Of a stretch of 64,000 nucleotides of DNA, positions 8,187-16,902 are shown piece by piece. The first letter of the stretch is position 1; each line of letters starts with the position of its first letter. Position numbers and translations under genes: made by a program. The notes below the pieces were generated by a model. The model was not told the origin of the DNA, did no database searches, and saw only the letters and a list, made by a program, of their open reading frames with translations. This stretch comes from Flavobacterium degerlachei (GTDB lineage: Bacteria; Bacteroidota; Bacteroidia; Flavobacteriales; Flavobacteriaceae), in the NCBI RefSeq assembly GCF_900106645.1, contig NZ_FNMV01000012.1, forward strand, positions 83,078 through 147,077. Direction: 5' to 3'.

Positions 8187-9653
8187 TTAGATCTTCTTTC
8201 TCATTCTTGCCACAGGAATATCCAGTTGCTCTCTGTATTTAGCAATGGTTCTTCTGGCTATAGGATAGCCTTTTTCTTTTAGCAATTCAGCTAATTGATC
8301 ATCTGGATATGGTTTTTTCTTGTCTTCTTCCTCGATAATATTTTGCAATATTTTTTTAATTTCAAGTGTCGAAACATCTTCACCTTGATCATTTTTCATA
8401 GCTTCAGAGAAGAACTCTTTTATCAGTTTCGTTCCATAGGGCGTTTCTACATATTTACTGTTTGCTACACGAGAAACAGTCGATATATCGAGTCCAACTA
8501 AATCCGCGATGTCTTTCAAAATCATCGGTTTCAATTTGGTTTCGTCTCCTTCTAAGAAATATTCTTCCTGGTAATGCATGATGGCATTCATCGTCACAAA
8601 TAAGGTTTCTTGGCGTTGGCGTATTGCATCAATAAACCATTTTGCCGAGTCTAGTTTTTGTTTGATAAACTGAACTGCATCTTTCTGTGAGCCAGATTTG
8701 TCTTTTGACTCTTTATAGGTCTGCATCATTTCCTGATAATCTTTGGAAACATGTAGGGAAGGAGCATTTCTACCATTTAAGGTTAATTCCAGTTCACCTT
8801 CTACAATTCTAATAGCAAAATCAGGAACTACATTCTCGGTGATTTTATTATTCCCAGTAAATCCTCCACCTGGTTTTGGGTTGAGTCTTTCTATTTCATG
8901 AACTGCCTTTTTTAGCTGCTCATTCGAAATGTTATATTTCTGGATTAACTTGTCGTAATGTTTTTTTGTAAAAGCATCAAATTGATTTTCGATAATATCG
9001 GTAGCCAATTCTACGTACTCTGATGGAGTTTTGTGTTTTAATTGCAATAACAAACATTCCTGTAAATCTCTAGCGCCCACTCCTGATGGTTCTAGTTCAT
9101 GTATTACTTGCAACATGCGCTCTACGGTCGCTTCATCAGTATAAATACCTTGAGTAAACGCCATATCGTCAACTATATCTGGAATACTTCTACGAATGTA
9201 ACCCATGTCATCAATGCTTCCAACAAGAAATTCAGCGATATCGCGTTCGTCGTCATTCAAAATGAAAGTATTCAACTGGTTGATTAAATCTTGGTGAAAA
9301 CTTACAGGTGCCGCTAATGGAGATTCACGCTCGTCATCGTCATCACTATAATTATTCGCTTGAGTTTTATAATCGGGAGTATCGTCACTACTTAAATATT
9401 CGTCTATGTTGATATCCTCAGCATCATTTCTGTCTGATTCTGCATCGTCATAATCGTCATAATCTTCGTTTTCGAATTCGTCTTTCTCGTATTCATCCTC
9501 TTCACTTCCGGCTTCAAGAGCTGGATTCTCATTCATTTCTTCTAATAAACGTTGCTCAAAGGCTTGCGTAGGCAATTGAATTAACTTCATCAACTGAATT
9601 TGTTGAGGAGATAATTTCTGTGATAATTTTAAATTTAAGAATTGCTTTAGCAT
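8187..9653 (-). CDS. rpoN: RNA polymerase sigma-54 factor
   Basis: A 488-residue sigma-54. Region I is the glutamine/leucine-rich start (KLSPQQIQLMKLIQLPTQAFEQRL) with ENPALE. It is followed by a strongly acidic region II (about residues 50-110, rich in D and E), the core-binding domain (AAPVSFHQDLINQL, IGSIDDMGY-type words) and the C-terminal RpoN box ARRTIAKYRE near residue 470. It directs RNA polymerase to -24/-12 promoters that need AAA+ activators. No such activator is in the window. Length and domain order are normal. Confidence 0.96.
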   Translation of the reverse strand: MLKQFLNLKLSQKLSPQQIQLMKLIQLPTQAFEQRLLEEMNENPALEAGSEEDEYEKDEFENEDYDDYDDAESDRNDAEDINIDEYLSSDDTPDYKTQANNYSDDDDERESPLAAPVSFHQDLINQLNTFILNDDERDIAEFLVGSIDDMGYIRRSIPDIVDDMAFTQGIYTDEATVERMLQVIHELEPSGVGARDLQECLLLQLKHKTPSEYVELATDIIENQFDAFTKKHYDKLIQKYNISNEQLKKAVHEIERLNPKPGGGFTGNNKITENVVPDFAIRIVEGELELTLNGRNAPSLHVSKDYQEMMQTYKESKDKSGSQKDAVQFIKQKLDSAKWFIDAIRQRQETLFVTMNAIMHYQEEYFLEGDETKLKPMILKDIADLVGLDISTVSRVANSKYVETPYGTKLIKEFFSEAMKNDQGEDVSTLEIKKILQNIIEEEDKKKPYPDDQLAELLKEKGYPIARRTIAKYREQLDIPVARMRKKI

Positions 9654-9672
9654 TTTATATTTTTTGTTTAAA

Positions 9673-9740
9673 AAGTTTAAGGTTTAAGGTTTAAAGTTAT
9701 TCGTATAGTAAACAACTTTAAACTTTAAACAATTTAAACT
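9673..9740. repeat. TTTAAG/TTTAAA inverted repeat between asnS and rpoN
   Basis: Three direct words close to GTTTAAGG on the left are mirrored by AACTTTAAACTTTAAAC on the right, giving an imperfect hairpin in the 91-bp gap downstream of asnS. It may work as a terminator for asnS. Short period-7 repeats like this are also frequent spacers in AT-rich flavobacterial DNA. Confidence 0.45.
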
Positions 9741-9744
9741 ATTC

Positions 9745-11181
9745 CTAGAACTCCGCATTCATTGGTGTTCTTGGAAAAGGAATTACATCACGTATGTTTG
9801 TCATTCCAGTTACAAATAACACTAATCTTTCAAATCCAAGACCAAAACCAGAGTGAACCGCTGAACCAAATCTTCTTGTGTCAAGGTACCACCATAATTC
9901 TTCTTCGTCGATTCCTAAAGCTTTCATTTTTTCGACCAATACGTCAAAACGCTCTTCTCTTTGAGAACCTCCTACGATTTCACCAATTCCAGGGAAAAGG
10001 ATATCCATCGCACGAACTGTTTTTCCGTCTTCGTTCAAACGCATGTAAAATGCTTTGATATTTGCTGGGTAATCAAACAAGATTACTGGACATTTAAAGT
10101 GTTTTTCAACCAAGTAACGCTCATGCTCTGATTGTAAATCAGCACCCCATTCTTTAATGATATAGTTGAATTTTTTCTTTTTGTTTGGAGTACATTCTCT
10201 CAAAATGTCAATAGCTTCTGTATAAGATACGCGTTTGAAATTGTTTTCCAAAACAAAATTTAATTTGTCAAGCAAAGCCATTTCGCTTCTTTCCGCTTGT
10301 GGTTTTGATTTCTCTTCGTCTAACAATCTTCCCTCAAGAAATTTCAAATCTTCAGGACATTTGTCCAAAACATATTTAATTAGGTATTGAATAAAATCTT
10401 CAGCAAGATCCATGTTGTCATTCAAATCATTAAATGCAACCTCTGGCTCAATCATCCAAAATTCTGCAAGGTGACGTGAAGTATTTGAATTCTCTGCTCT
10501 AAACGTTGGTCCAAAAGTGTAAATCTGACCCAAAGCCATTGCAAAAGTCTCTCCTTCTAATTGACCTGAAACCGTTAGATTAGTCTCTTTTCCAAAGAAA
10601 TCTTCTTTATAGTTTACTTTTCCATCTTCGGTTCTTGGCGTTCCGTCAAATGGTAAAGCGGTAACTTTAAACATTTCACCAGCACCTTCAGCATCTGATC
10701 CGGTGATGATAGGAGTATTTACATACACAAATCCTTTTTCTTGAAAATAGCTATGAACAGCAAACGATAGCACTGAACGTACACGCATAATCGCTCCGAA
10801 CATATTCGTGCGAACACGTAAATGCGCATTCTCACGCAAGTAATCTAAGCTTGGTTTGTTTTTTGGTTGTATTGGGAATTTCTCTGCATCAGAGTCTCCT
10901 AATATTTCCAGCTTGTTCACTTGAATCTCAAATTTCTGTCCCGCACCTTTACTTTCTACCAAAGTTCCTGTTACTGAAATGGCAGCACCGGTAGTTATTC
11001 TCTTTAAAGTTTCATCTGGCGTGTTCTCAAAATCGACAACACATTGTATATTATTGATGGTTGAACCATCATTCAAAGCGATAAATTGATTGTTTCTAAA
11101 AGTTCTTACCCATCCTTTTGCATTTACCTCGTGTAGTGTCGTTGTACTGTTTAGTAAGTCTTTAACTTTTGTGTGTCTCAT
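9745..11181 (-). CDS. asnS: Asparaginyl-tRNA synthetase
   Basis: A 478-residue class IIb synthetase charging tRNA-Asn. The N-terminal OB-fold anticodon-binding domain covers about residues 12-110. The catalytic domain contains motif 2 ([16 protein letters not shown]) and motif 3 ([15 protein letters not shown]), with the AsnRS-type words MIEPEVAF and [12 protein letters not shown]. The length is typical. The start at [10 protein letters not shown] fits the family. A TATATTTG -7 type sequence lies in the upstream region on this strand. Confidence 0.96.
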   Translation of the reverse strand: MRHTKVKDLLNSTTTLHEVNAKGWVRTFRNNQFIALNDGSTINNIQCVVDFENTPDETLKRITTGAAISVTGTLVESKGAGQKFEIQVNKLEILGDSDAEKFPIQPKNKPSLDYLRENAHLRVRTNMFGAIMRVRSVLSFAVHSYFQEKGFVYVNTPIITGSDAEGAGEMFKVTALPFDGTPRTEDGKVNYKEDFFGKETNLTVSGQLEGETFAMALGQIYTFGPTFRAENSNTSRHLAEFWMIEPEVAFNDLNDNMDLAEDFIQYLIKYVLDKCPEDLKFLEGRLLDEEKSKPQAERSEMALLDKLNFVLENNFKRVSYTEAIDILRECTPNKKKKFNYIIKEWGADLQSEHERYLVEKHFKCPVILFDYPANIKAFYMRLNEDGKTVRAMDILFPGIGEIVGGSQREERFDVLVEKMKALGIDEEELWWYLDTRRFGSAVHSGFGLGFERLVLFVTGMTNIRDVIPFPRTPMNAEF

Positions 11182-11274
11182 TTAATTATATAATTGATAT
11201 TAAAAATTGTCTTTCAATCGGATTACAAATATAATCCATTTCTTTTAATTGTCATTGTTGTAATAGTGTATTCA

Positions 11275-11357
11275 GGAGCTATTTCCCGCTATTCGCTATA
11301 TCTTTTATCCCAAAGCAAAATCGGGATAAAAGGATGCCGCTACTATCGGGGCTAAAT
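11275..11357 (+). repeat. Dispersed intergenic element, copy 2
   Basis: Same opening (GGAGCTA, CCGCTATTCGCTATAT) and closing (GATGCCGCTACTATC, GGGCTAAA) blocks as 43-145. Its centre is a clear inverted repeat, CTTTTATCCC with GGGATAAAAG, around CAAAGCAAAATC. It occupies most of the 313-bp gap between asnS and the SpoU methyltransferase. Confidence 0.6.
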
Positions 11358-11458
11358 TGTAGTGGAATTACAGGTTTTTAAATGAATTAAATGCCATTCT
11401 AACTGCGAAGTAGCTAATATCATAAATAAAAACAAGACATCTTTATATAAATTAAAAA

Positions 11459-11490
11459 TTTGACAAACCTGATAACAGTTTGTATTTTTG
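11459..11490 (+). promoter_or_regulatory. Promoter of the SpoU methyltransferase gene
   Basis: TTTG (11459-11462) and TATTTTTG (11483-11490) are separated by 20 nt, an exact match to the Bacteroidota promoter TTTG-N19-21-TANNTTTG. The box ends only 4 nt before the ATG at 11495, so transcription should begin at or next to the start codon. Confidence 0.65.
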
Positions 11491-11494
11491 CAGG

Positions 11495-11953
11495 ATGAAT
11501 GATAATTTTATAACTGAGTATTTCGGCATTGGAATACAAAATGGTAAAACTCCTGAGAACTTAGGCGTTTTATGGCGAACGGCACAAAACTTAGGTGCAA
11601 GCTATATTTTTACAATTGGGAATCGCTATGCTAAACAAGCTTGTGATACCCACAATGCAGTTAAATCGATTCCGTATTTTCATTATGAAACTTTTGAAGA
11701 TTTCTATAAAAACTTGCCTAAAGGCGCACGATTAGTCGGAGTTGAATTAGATGATAATGCAACTGATTTAGAAGTATTCGAACATCCAAGACGCTGTGTT
11801 TATTTATTAGGCGCAGAAGACAATGGACTATCAAAAAAAGCAATCGAAAAATGTCATTACCTAGTCAAATTCAAATCTGAAAAAAGCTTAAATGTATCTG
11901 TTGCAGGAAGTATTGTACTCTACGATAGAGGTCTTAACAAACCCCGTTCTTAA
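11495..11953 (+). CDS. SpoU/TrmH-family RNA 2'-O-methyltransferase
   Basis: A 152-residue single-domain SPOUT methyltransferase. It carries LGVLWRTAQNLGASYIF near the N-terminus and the knot motifs LLGAEDNGLSKKAIEKC (motif 2) and SLNVSVAGSIVLYDR (motif 3) at the C-terminus. It methylates a ribose in tRNA or rRNA with S-adenosylmethionine. The short, single-domain form resembles TrmL-like enzymes, but the target nucleotide cannot be fixed from sequence. I start it at the ATG at 11495; the upstream ATG at 11480 overlaps the promoter -7 box and adds only MYFCR. Confidence 0.85.
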   Translation: MNDNFITEYFGIGIQNGKTPENLGVLWRTAQNLGASYIFTIGNRYAKQACDTHNAVKSIPYFHYETFEDFYKNLPKGARLVGVELDDNATDLEVFEHPRRCVYLLGAEDNGLSKKAIEKCHYLVKFKSEKSLNVSVAGSIVLYDRGLNKPRS

Positions 11954-11985
11954 AAAAAAACTTAGTATTCAAATATTTAATTAGA

Positions 11986-12759
11986 ATGAAAAAACTCTTT
12001 TATACGCTTTCTTTCGCCTTGGTTTTTGCATCATGTACAGGTCAAACTAAATTTGGGGAACCAGATATAAATCCTCTTCAAGTTCAAAAAAGCTATGATG
12101 ATTGGTATAAATATCAAAAAGAGCACATCATGCTTTCTACAGACTTTGTAGCATTAGATTCTAATTCTAATACAATTGCTAAAGTAGCGTTCCTTCAGGA
12201 ATTAACAGAAGGAAATTACATTCCTATTCGACTGGAGTCTGACACAGCTAGTTTGTATTACCAACTTTATAAAATACAACCCAAGTCTGATTCAAGTATA
12301 AAAGCATCTATTGCTGAAACGGCATTCAATGAAATTCAAAATTATCAAAAAGAAGGCGAACCATTTCCCGCATTTTCATTCAAAGATTTAAACGGAAATT
12401 TAATTACAAATGAAAATCTAAAAGGAAAGTTTGTCGTAATAAAATGCTGGTACATTCATTGTGCAGCCTGCCTTAAAGAATTTCCTGATGTCAATCAATT
12501 AGCAAGTAAGTATAAAGATAGAAATGACATTGTTTTCCTAAGTCTAGCCGAAGATAGTCCTGAGCAATTAAAACCTTTTTTAGCGAGAAAACCACTTTCT
12601 TATGCTGTGGTTCCTAATATGAAAACCTATATGAATTTGACCTTGCAACTCAATGCTTTTCCCACCCATTTCATCATTAATAAGGAAGGGTTTATAGTGA
12701 AAGTAGTGTCAGACTATAAAAGTCTAGAGGTTGCTTTAGATAAAGTAAGTAGGAAATAA
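11986..12759 (+). CDS. TlpA-like thioredoxin-fold lipoprotein
   Basis: A 257-residue protein with a lipoprotein signal peptide (FALVFASC, lipidated Cys17). An N-terminal region of about 110 residues without recognised motif is followed by an AhpC/TSA-thioredoxin domain from GEPFPAFSFKDLNGN. The redox site is C-A-A-C at about residues 159-162 in WYIHCAACLKEFP. It probably acts in the periplasm as a disulfide reductase or oxidase. The gene lies 32 nt after the SpoU gene and ends at a hairpin (12797-12826). The partner is unknown. Confidence 0.8.
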   Translation: MKKLFYTLSFALVFASCTGQTKFGEPDINPLQVQKSYDDWYKYQKEHIMLSTDFVALDSNSNTIAKVAFLQELTEGNYIPIRLESDTASLYYQLYKIQPKSDSSIKASIAETAFNEIQNYQKEGEPFPAFSFKDLNGNLITNENLKGKFVVIKCWYIHCAACLKEFPDVNQLASKYKDRNDIVFLSLAEDSPEQLKPFLARKPLSYAVVPNMKTYMNLTLQLNAFPTHFIINKEGFIVKVVSDYKSLEVALDKVSRK

Positions 12760-12796
12760 ATTCATTGTTTAACTTGTCAGATCGTTTTTAAACATA

Positions 12797-12826
12797 AAAA
12801 TTCCCGTCGTTGCAGACGGGAATTTT
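12797..12826. terminator. Bidirectional terminator between the TlpA-like and GH63 genes
   Basis: A perfect 12-bp stem (AAAATTCCCGTC with GACGGGAATTTT) and a 6-nt loop GTTGCA lie between two convergent genes, with A and T tracts on both sides. Confidence 0.85.
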
Positions 12827-12840
12827 AATAGATTTTATAT

Positions 12841-15471
12841 TTATTTATTCTCCTCCATTTCCAGGATTAAATTGGCAATAAGTGCAGTCCATCCCGTTTG
12901 GTGTGAAGCGCCAAGTCCTTTTCCGTTATCACCATCAAAAAATTCATAAAATAAATGCTGACCTTTAAAATGCTCGTCTTTTGAGAAAACATGGTTATGA
13001 TCATCAGAATGGTATTGAAATTTACCTTCGTTATTTCGTTCAAAAAGTTTAATTAGTCTTTTTGTTAATTCGTTAGCAATTTCATTTAAATTCAGTTTTT
13101 TTCCTGAGCCAGTAGGGAATTCATACACATAAGTAGGTCCGTAAAATGTATAATATTTACGTAACGACTGGATAATCATATAATTCAATGGCATCCAGAT
13201 AGGACCACGCCAATTTGAATTTCCACCAAACATACCCGAACGGCTTTCGCCAGGTTCATATTGAATTTGGTGATGGCCTTCATCTCCAAAAACAAAAGGA
13301 TGATCTTTATGGTATTTAGAAAGAGAACGAATCCCGTAATCAGAAAGAAATTCGTCTTCATCTAATAAGCGCTTCAAAAGATGTTCTAATCTAAAACCAC
13401 GCATAATCGAGAATAGAAAATTACCGTCTTCATTAGCATTCTCTATATTTGAAATTAAGGATGCCAGATCTGGACGAGTTCTTATGATTTCCTTTGCTCG
13501 TCTTTGAAAGTCTTTTAACTCTTCGAATAAATCGATATTCATAATTTCGACAGCAAACATTGGAATAACACCAACTAATGAACGTACTTTTAATCGTTCC
13601 GTACTTCCGTCAGACATTTCAACAACATCATAATAGAAATTGTCTTGGTCATCCCAAAGCGAAAGATCTTTTTTTCCAATATGGTGCATTGCCCAAGCGA
13701 TATTTAAAAAATGCCTGAAAAATTTAGCCGATATTTCTTCGTAAATTTTGTTGGTTTTTGCTAATTCAAGTGACATGCGCAACATGTTTAAAGAGAACAT
13801 CGCCATCCAACTCGTTGCATCTGCCTGTTGCATTTTTTTAATTCCCTCCGGCATATGGTTGCGGTCAAAAACCCCAATGTTGTCTAAACCTAAAAATCCT
13901 CCTTCAAATAAATCGGTACCACTAGTGTCTTTTTGGTTTACCCACCACGTAAAATTGATAAGAAGTTTTTGAAATGCTTTTTCTAGAAATGGAGTGTCAG
14001 CTTTGCCTGTTCGCTTTCTATCTTTTTCATAAACAGTCCAGACTGCCCAGGAGTGAACCGGCGGGTTTACATCACTAAAGTTCCATTCATAAGCTGGAAT
14101 TTGACCATTGGGATGCATATAGCTTTCTTGTAAAACTAATAGAAGTTGTTGCTTAGCAAAAGAAGGGTCTATTTCTACAAAGGATGCCATATGGAAAGCT
14201 AAATCCCAAGCGGCGTACCAAGGGTATTCCCATTTATCAGGCATAGAAATAACATGTCTGTTATTAAGGTGTTGCCAGCTAAAATTGCGGGAGTCAGTTC
14301 TTCTGTTAGCTGCTGTTTCATCAGTGCCACCAAATATCCATTTGTGAACATTGTAGTAATAAAACTGCTTGGTCCATAACAGTCCTGAAAAAGCACTTTT
14401 TGCAATAGCTTGATGTTCTTTTGGAATGTCTTCGCTTATAATTTCGTTATAGAATGTTTCGCATTCTGTTTTTCTTAAATCAAATATCGTATCAAAATTT
14501 TCCCAAGGATTTTCTAAAGCGACATTACTTAAACGTATGTTGACACTTTTTTCTTCGCCTCCTTTTAAATTAAATTGATGCCAAATAGCAGCTTTGGTAC
14601 CAAATTTCTCCGGATTTACAGTTGGTTCTCCGTTTATAACATGGTTGTTAATTCCGTCTTTAACATACTCATATTCATTAGGGGAATTATAAATGCGCTC
14701 GTTGTTTGTTTCGTTTTCGCAGAATAATTGCTCACCTTCATTATGATAAAGATAGTAGTCGTCACTTCGGCTACTTTTAGAAACAATCGTGTCCTTAGAA
14801 ACAGATTCCATATTAGGACGTGGATGTCTGTTGTTGTGTTTCCAGAAATTTCGAAACCAAAGATGGGGGAGTACATGAATTTCAGCTGTCTCTTTTCCTC
14901 TATTGACTACGGTAACTTTCATCAGGATATCATCAATATCCCCTTTTGCATATTCGATATAACAATCAAAATAAGCATTGTCTTTGAAGCTATCAGTGTC
15001 TAATAGTTCAAATTCTGTTTCTTCTCTACTTCGGTGACTGTTGGTTCTTATTATTTCCTCATAAGGAAATTCATTATGAGGATATTTATAGAGGTATTTA
15101 TTATAGGAGTGGGAAGGTGTTGAAACTTGATGAAAATAAAGTTCTTTAACATCTTCCCCGTGATTTCCTTGATTATTAGTGAGCCCAAATAAGCGTTCTT
15201 TTAAAATAGGATCTTTTCCGTTCCAAAAAGCGGGAGCCAAACACAAAATCTCACGAGAATCACAAAAACCACCAATTCCTTCCTCACCCCAGCGATACGC
15301 ATTACTACGTGCTTTGTCGTGATTAATAAATTCCCATGCATCTCCATTTTCACTGTAATCCTCACGAACGGTTCCCCATTGTCTTTCGGCTAAATAAGGG
15401 CCCCATTTTTTCCAATTTTTGTAATTATTGGAAACGGCTAATTTTTCTGCCTCAGAAATTTGATGAGTCAT
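12841..15471 (-). CDS. GH63-type glycoside hydrolase (glucosidase/mannosylglycerate-hydrolase-like)
   Basis: An 876-residue cytoplasmic protein without signal peptide. The N-terminal beta-rich domain starts with YLAERQWGTVREDYS and contains LFGLTNNQGNHGEDVKE. The C-terminal (alpha/alpha)6 barrel carries WAAWDLAFHMASF-like sequence with the conserved Asp, IPAYEWNFSDVNPP, and HQTGWTALIANLI near the C-terminus. The arrangement fits the MGH1-like GH63 group, which cleaves alpha-glucosidic or mannosylglycerate bonds. The substrate is not identifiable. It has its own upstream region with a -7 box at 15587-15594 and an inverted repeat at 15616-15641. Confidence 0.78.
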   Translation of the reverse strand: MTHQISEAEKLAVSNNYKNWKKWGPYLAERQWGTVREDYSENGDAWEFINHDKARSNAYRWGEEGIGGFCDSREILCLAPAFWNGKDPILKERLFGLTNNQGNHGEDVKELYFHQVSTPSHSYNKYLYKYPHNEFPYEEIIRTNSHRSREETEFELLDTDSFKDNAYFDCYIEYAKGDIDDILMKVTVVNRGKETAEIHVLPHLWFRNFWKHNNRHPRPNMESVSKDTIVSKSSRSDDYYLYHNEGEQLFCENETNNERIYNSPNEYEYVKDGINNHVINGEPTVNPEKFGTKAAIWHQFNLKGGEEKSVNIRLSNVALENPWENFDTIFDLRKTECETFYNEIISEDIPKEHQAIAKSAFSGLLWTKQFYYYNVHKWIFGGTDETAANRRTDSRNFSWQHLNNRHVISMPDKWEYPWYAAWDLAFHMASFVEIDPSFAKQQLLLVLQESYMHPNGQIPAYEWNFSDVNPPVHSWAVWTVYEKDRKRTGKADTPFLEKAFQKLLINFTWWVNQKDTSGTDLFEGGFLGLDNIGVFDRNHMPEGIKKMQQADATSWMAMFSLNMLRMSLELAKTNKIYEEISAKFFRHFLNIAWAMHHIGKKDLSLWDDQDNFYYDVVEMSDGSTERLKVRSLVGVIPMFAVEIMNIDLFEELKDFQRRAKEIIRTRPDLASLISNIENANEDGNFLFSIMRGFRLEHLLKRLLDEDEFLSDYGIRSLSKYHKDHPFVFGDEGHHQIQYEPGESRSGMFGGNSNWRGPIWMPLNYMIIQSLRKYYTFYGPTYVYEFPTGSGKKLNLNEIANELTKRLIKLFERNNEGKFQYHSDDHNHVFSKDEHFKGQHLFYEFFDGDNGKGLGASHQTGWTALIANLILEMEENK

Positions 15472-15586
15472 ATATTGTAGTGTAATAATTAATTTCTTAG
15501 GCTTAAAAAGATCAAGCCTTTATTGTAAAGCGAACAGCTAGAACGTTAAAATATTCTAATCAGTTCTTTTCTTTAAAGTGTGTGGG

Positions 15587-15641
15587 CAAAAATAAGATTT
15601 ATTTTTAATAAGTAGTTAAGCAATAGGTTACTATTGCTTAA
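15587..15641 (-). promoter_or_regulatory. Candidate promoter and operator of the GH63 gene
   Basis: In the 343-bp gap 15472-15814, TATTTTTG on the minus strand (15594-15587) matches the -7 consensus about 115 nt before the GH63 start. Twenty-one bp further upstream lies a perfect 11-bp inverted repeat with a 4-nt loop (15616-15626 and 15631-15641, CTATTGCTTAA). No T-run follows it on either strand, so it looks more like a regulator site than a terminator. The rest of the gap shows only the mscS terminator. Confidence 0.4.
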
Positions 15642-15736
15642 TTGTTAGCTATTGTGAGGATTCGTTTAGTATCTCGTAAAAATAAATAGTATTAATTGTC
15701 GAACTCACACTGATGTTTTTTCCGATTATGCATAAA

Positions 15737-15766
15737 AAAAACTCCCGTCTTTAATGACGGAAGTTT
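15737..15766 (-). terminator. Terminator of the mscS-like gene
   Basis: Read on the minus strand, AAAACTTCCGTC pairs with GACGGGAGTTTT (one U-G wobble) around a 6-nt loop and is followed by a run of T. It lies about 50 nt beyond the mscS-like stop. Confidence 0.75.
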
Positions 15767-15814
15767 TAATTGTTTGGTAAAACTAAGGACTCTAAGTCCG
15801 TTGTGATTTATTTA

Positions 15815-16639
15815 TTATTTCTGAACATGAACATCCATTTGTGGAAAAGGAATGTTGAGGTCGTAATCTGGGAATTTAGTATATACTTTCTCGTTCATAT
15901 CAAAGAATACTCCCCAATAGTCAGGGCTATCAACCCATACGCGTACAGCAAAATTTACAGAACTATCTGCGAGTTCAGATAAACCGATAAAACCTGCAGG
16001 GTCTTTTAAAATACGGTCATCCTCAGAAATAAATTGAGTAATGGCTTTTTTAAAATTCTCAACATCATCGCCATATGCAATACCAAATGTCCAGTCTACT
16101 CTTCGTAATGGTTCAGCGGAATAATTGATAAGTGCTCCCGTGGATAGTGGTCCATTAGGAATAATCACTAATTTCTTGTCTGGTGTGTTCAGCATAGTCG
16201 AAAAAATGCTGATTTCCTTTACGGTTCCTGAAAAGCCTTGTGCTTCTATAAAATCGCCAATTTTAAACGGTTTCAAAATCAAGATAATTACACCACCCGA
16301 AAAGTTTTGTAATGTTCCTGATAATGCCAATCCAACGGCTAAACCTGCAGCACCAATAATTGCAACAAATGAGGTCATTTCAATACCAATCATTCCCATT
16401 ACAGTAATGATAACTAAGGCTTTTAGTATGATGTTTGTCAAGCTTTTTAAAAACGGCACAAGTGATTGGTCGATTGATGATTTTGCTAACGATTTTCCAA
16501 CTCCTTTTGTAATTAATTTAGTGATCCATAACCCAACAAAAAGAACGATTAGTCCTCCTATTAATTTGGGTGCATATTCAAAACCAAAATCGGTTATTTT
16601 TTTTAGATAATCGTCTACAGCTATAACTTGTTGCTCCAT
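15815..16639 (-). CDS. Small-conductance mechanosensitive channel (MscS family)
   Basis: A 274-residue protein with three N-terminal membrane segments (about 17-40, 60-85, 88-115). The pore-lining third helix carries the MscS glycine/alanine pattern GAAGLAVGLALSGTLQNF, and the beta domain continues with PFKIGDFIEAQGFSGTV and a C-terminal alpha/beta domain ending in PFPQMDVHVQK. It opens under membrane tension to release osmolytes during hypo-osmotic shock. Length and motifs are typical of E. coli MscS-size channels. Confidence 0.93.
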   Translation of the reverse strand: MEQQVIAVDDYLKKITDFGFEYAPKLIGGLIVLFVGLWITKLITKGVGKSLAKSSIDQSLVPFLKSLTNIILKALVIITVMGMIGIEMTSFVAIIGAAGLAVGLALSGTLQNFSGGVIILILKPFKIGDFIEAQGFSGTVKEISIFSTMLNTPDKKLVIIPNGPLSTGALINYSAEPLRRVDWTFGIAYGDDVENFKKAITQFISEDDRILKDPAGFIGLSELADSSVNFAVRVWVDSPDYWGVFFDMNEKVYTKFPDYDLNIPFPQMDVHVQK

Positions 16640-16835
16640 TTTTTTATTTTTTATTTTCTCTACTCTTTAGGCTTTTCGATTTCTCCCCGTTTTTTATTTA
16701 GTGGTGACTGGACTCCATTTTAGGGTAAAAAACAAGGAATTGTCCTCGTTTTACTAGATTTATTTACTTTTAGTGTCATTATTCCAAATATACATGATTT
16801 AAAAATAAACCACAAAAAGTTCTGGTTTTAGGTAT

Positions 16836-16864
16836 AAAAAAATCCCGCCTAAAAAGACGGGAAA
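16836..16864 (-). terminator. Terminator of the MMPL/RND gene
   Basis: On the minus strand TTTCCCGTC pairs with GGCGGGA (one G-U wobble) around a TTTTTA loop and is followed by seven or more T. It lies about 40 nt after the stop at 16903. Confidence 0.75.
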
Positions 16865-16902
16865 GTTTATAATTGCTACAAATATTTTTTTAAGAGTGGG
16901 TT

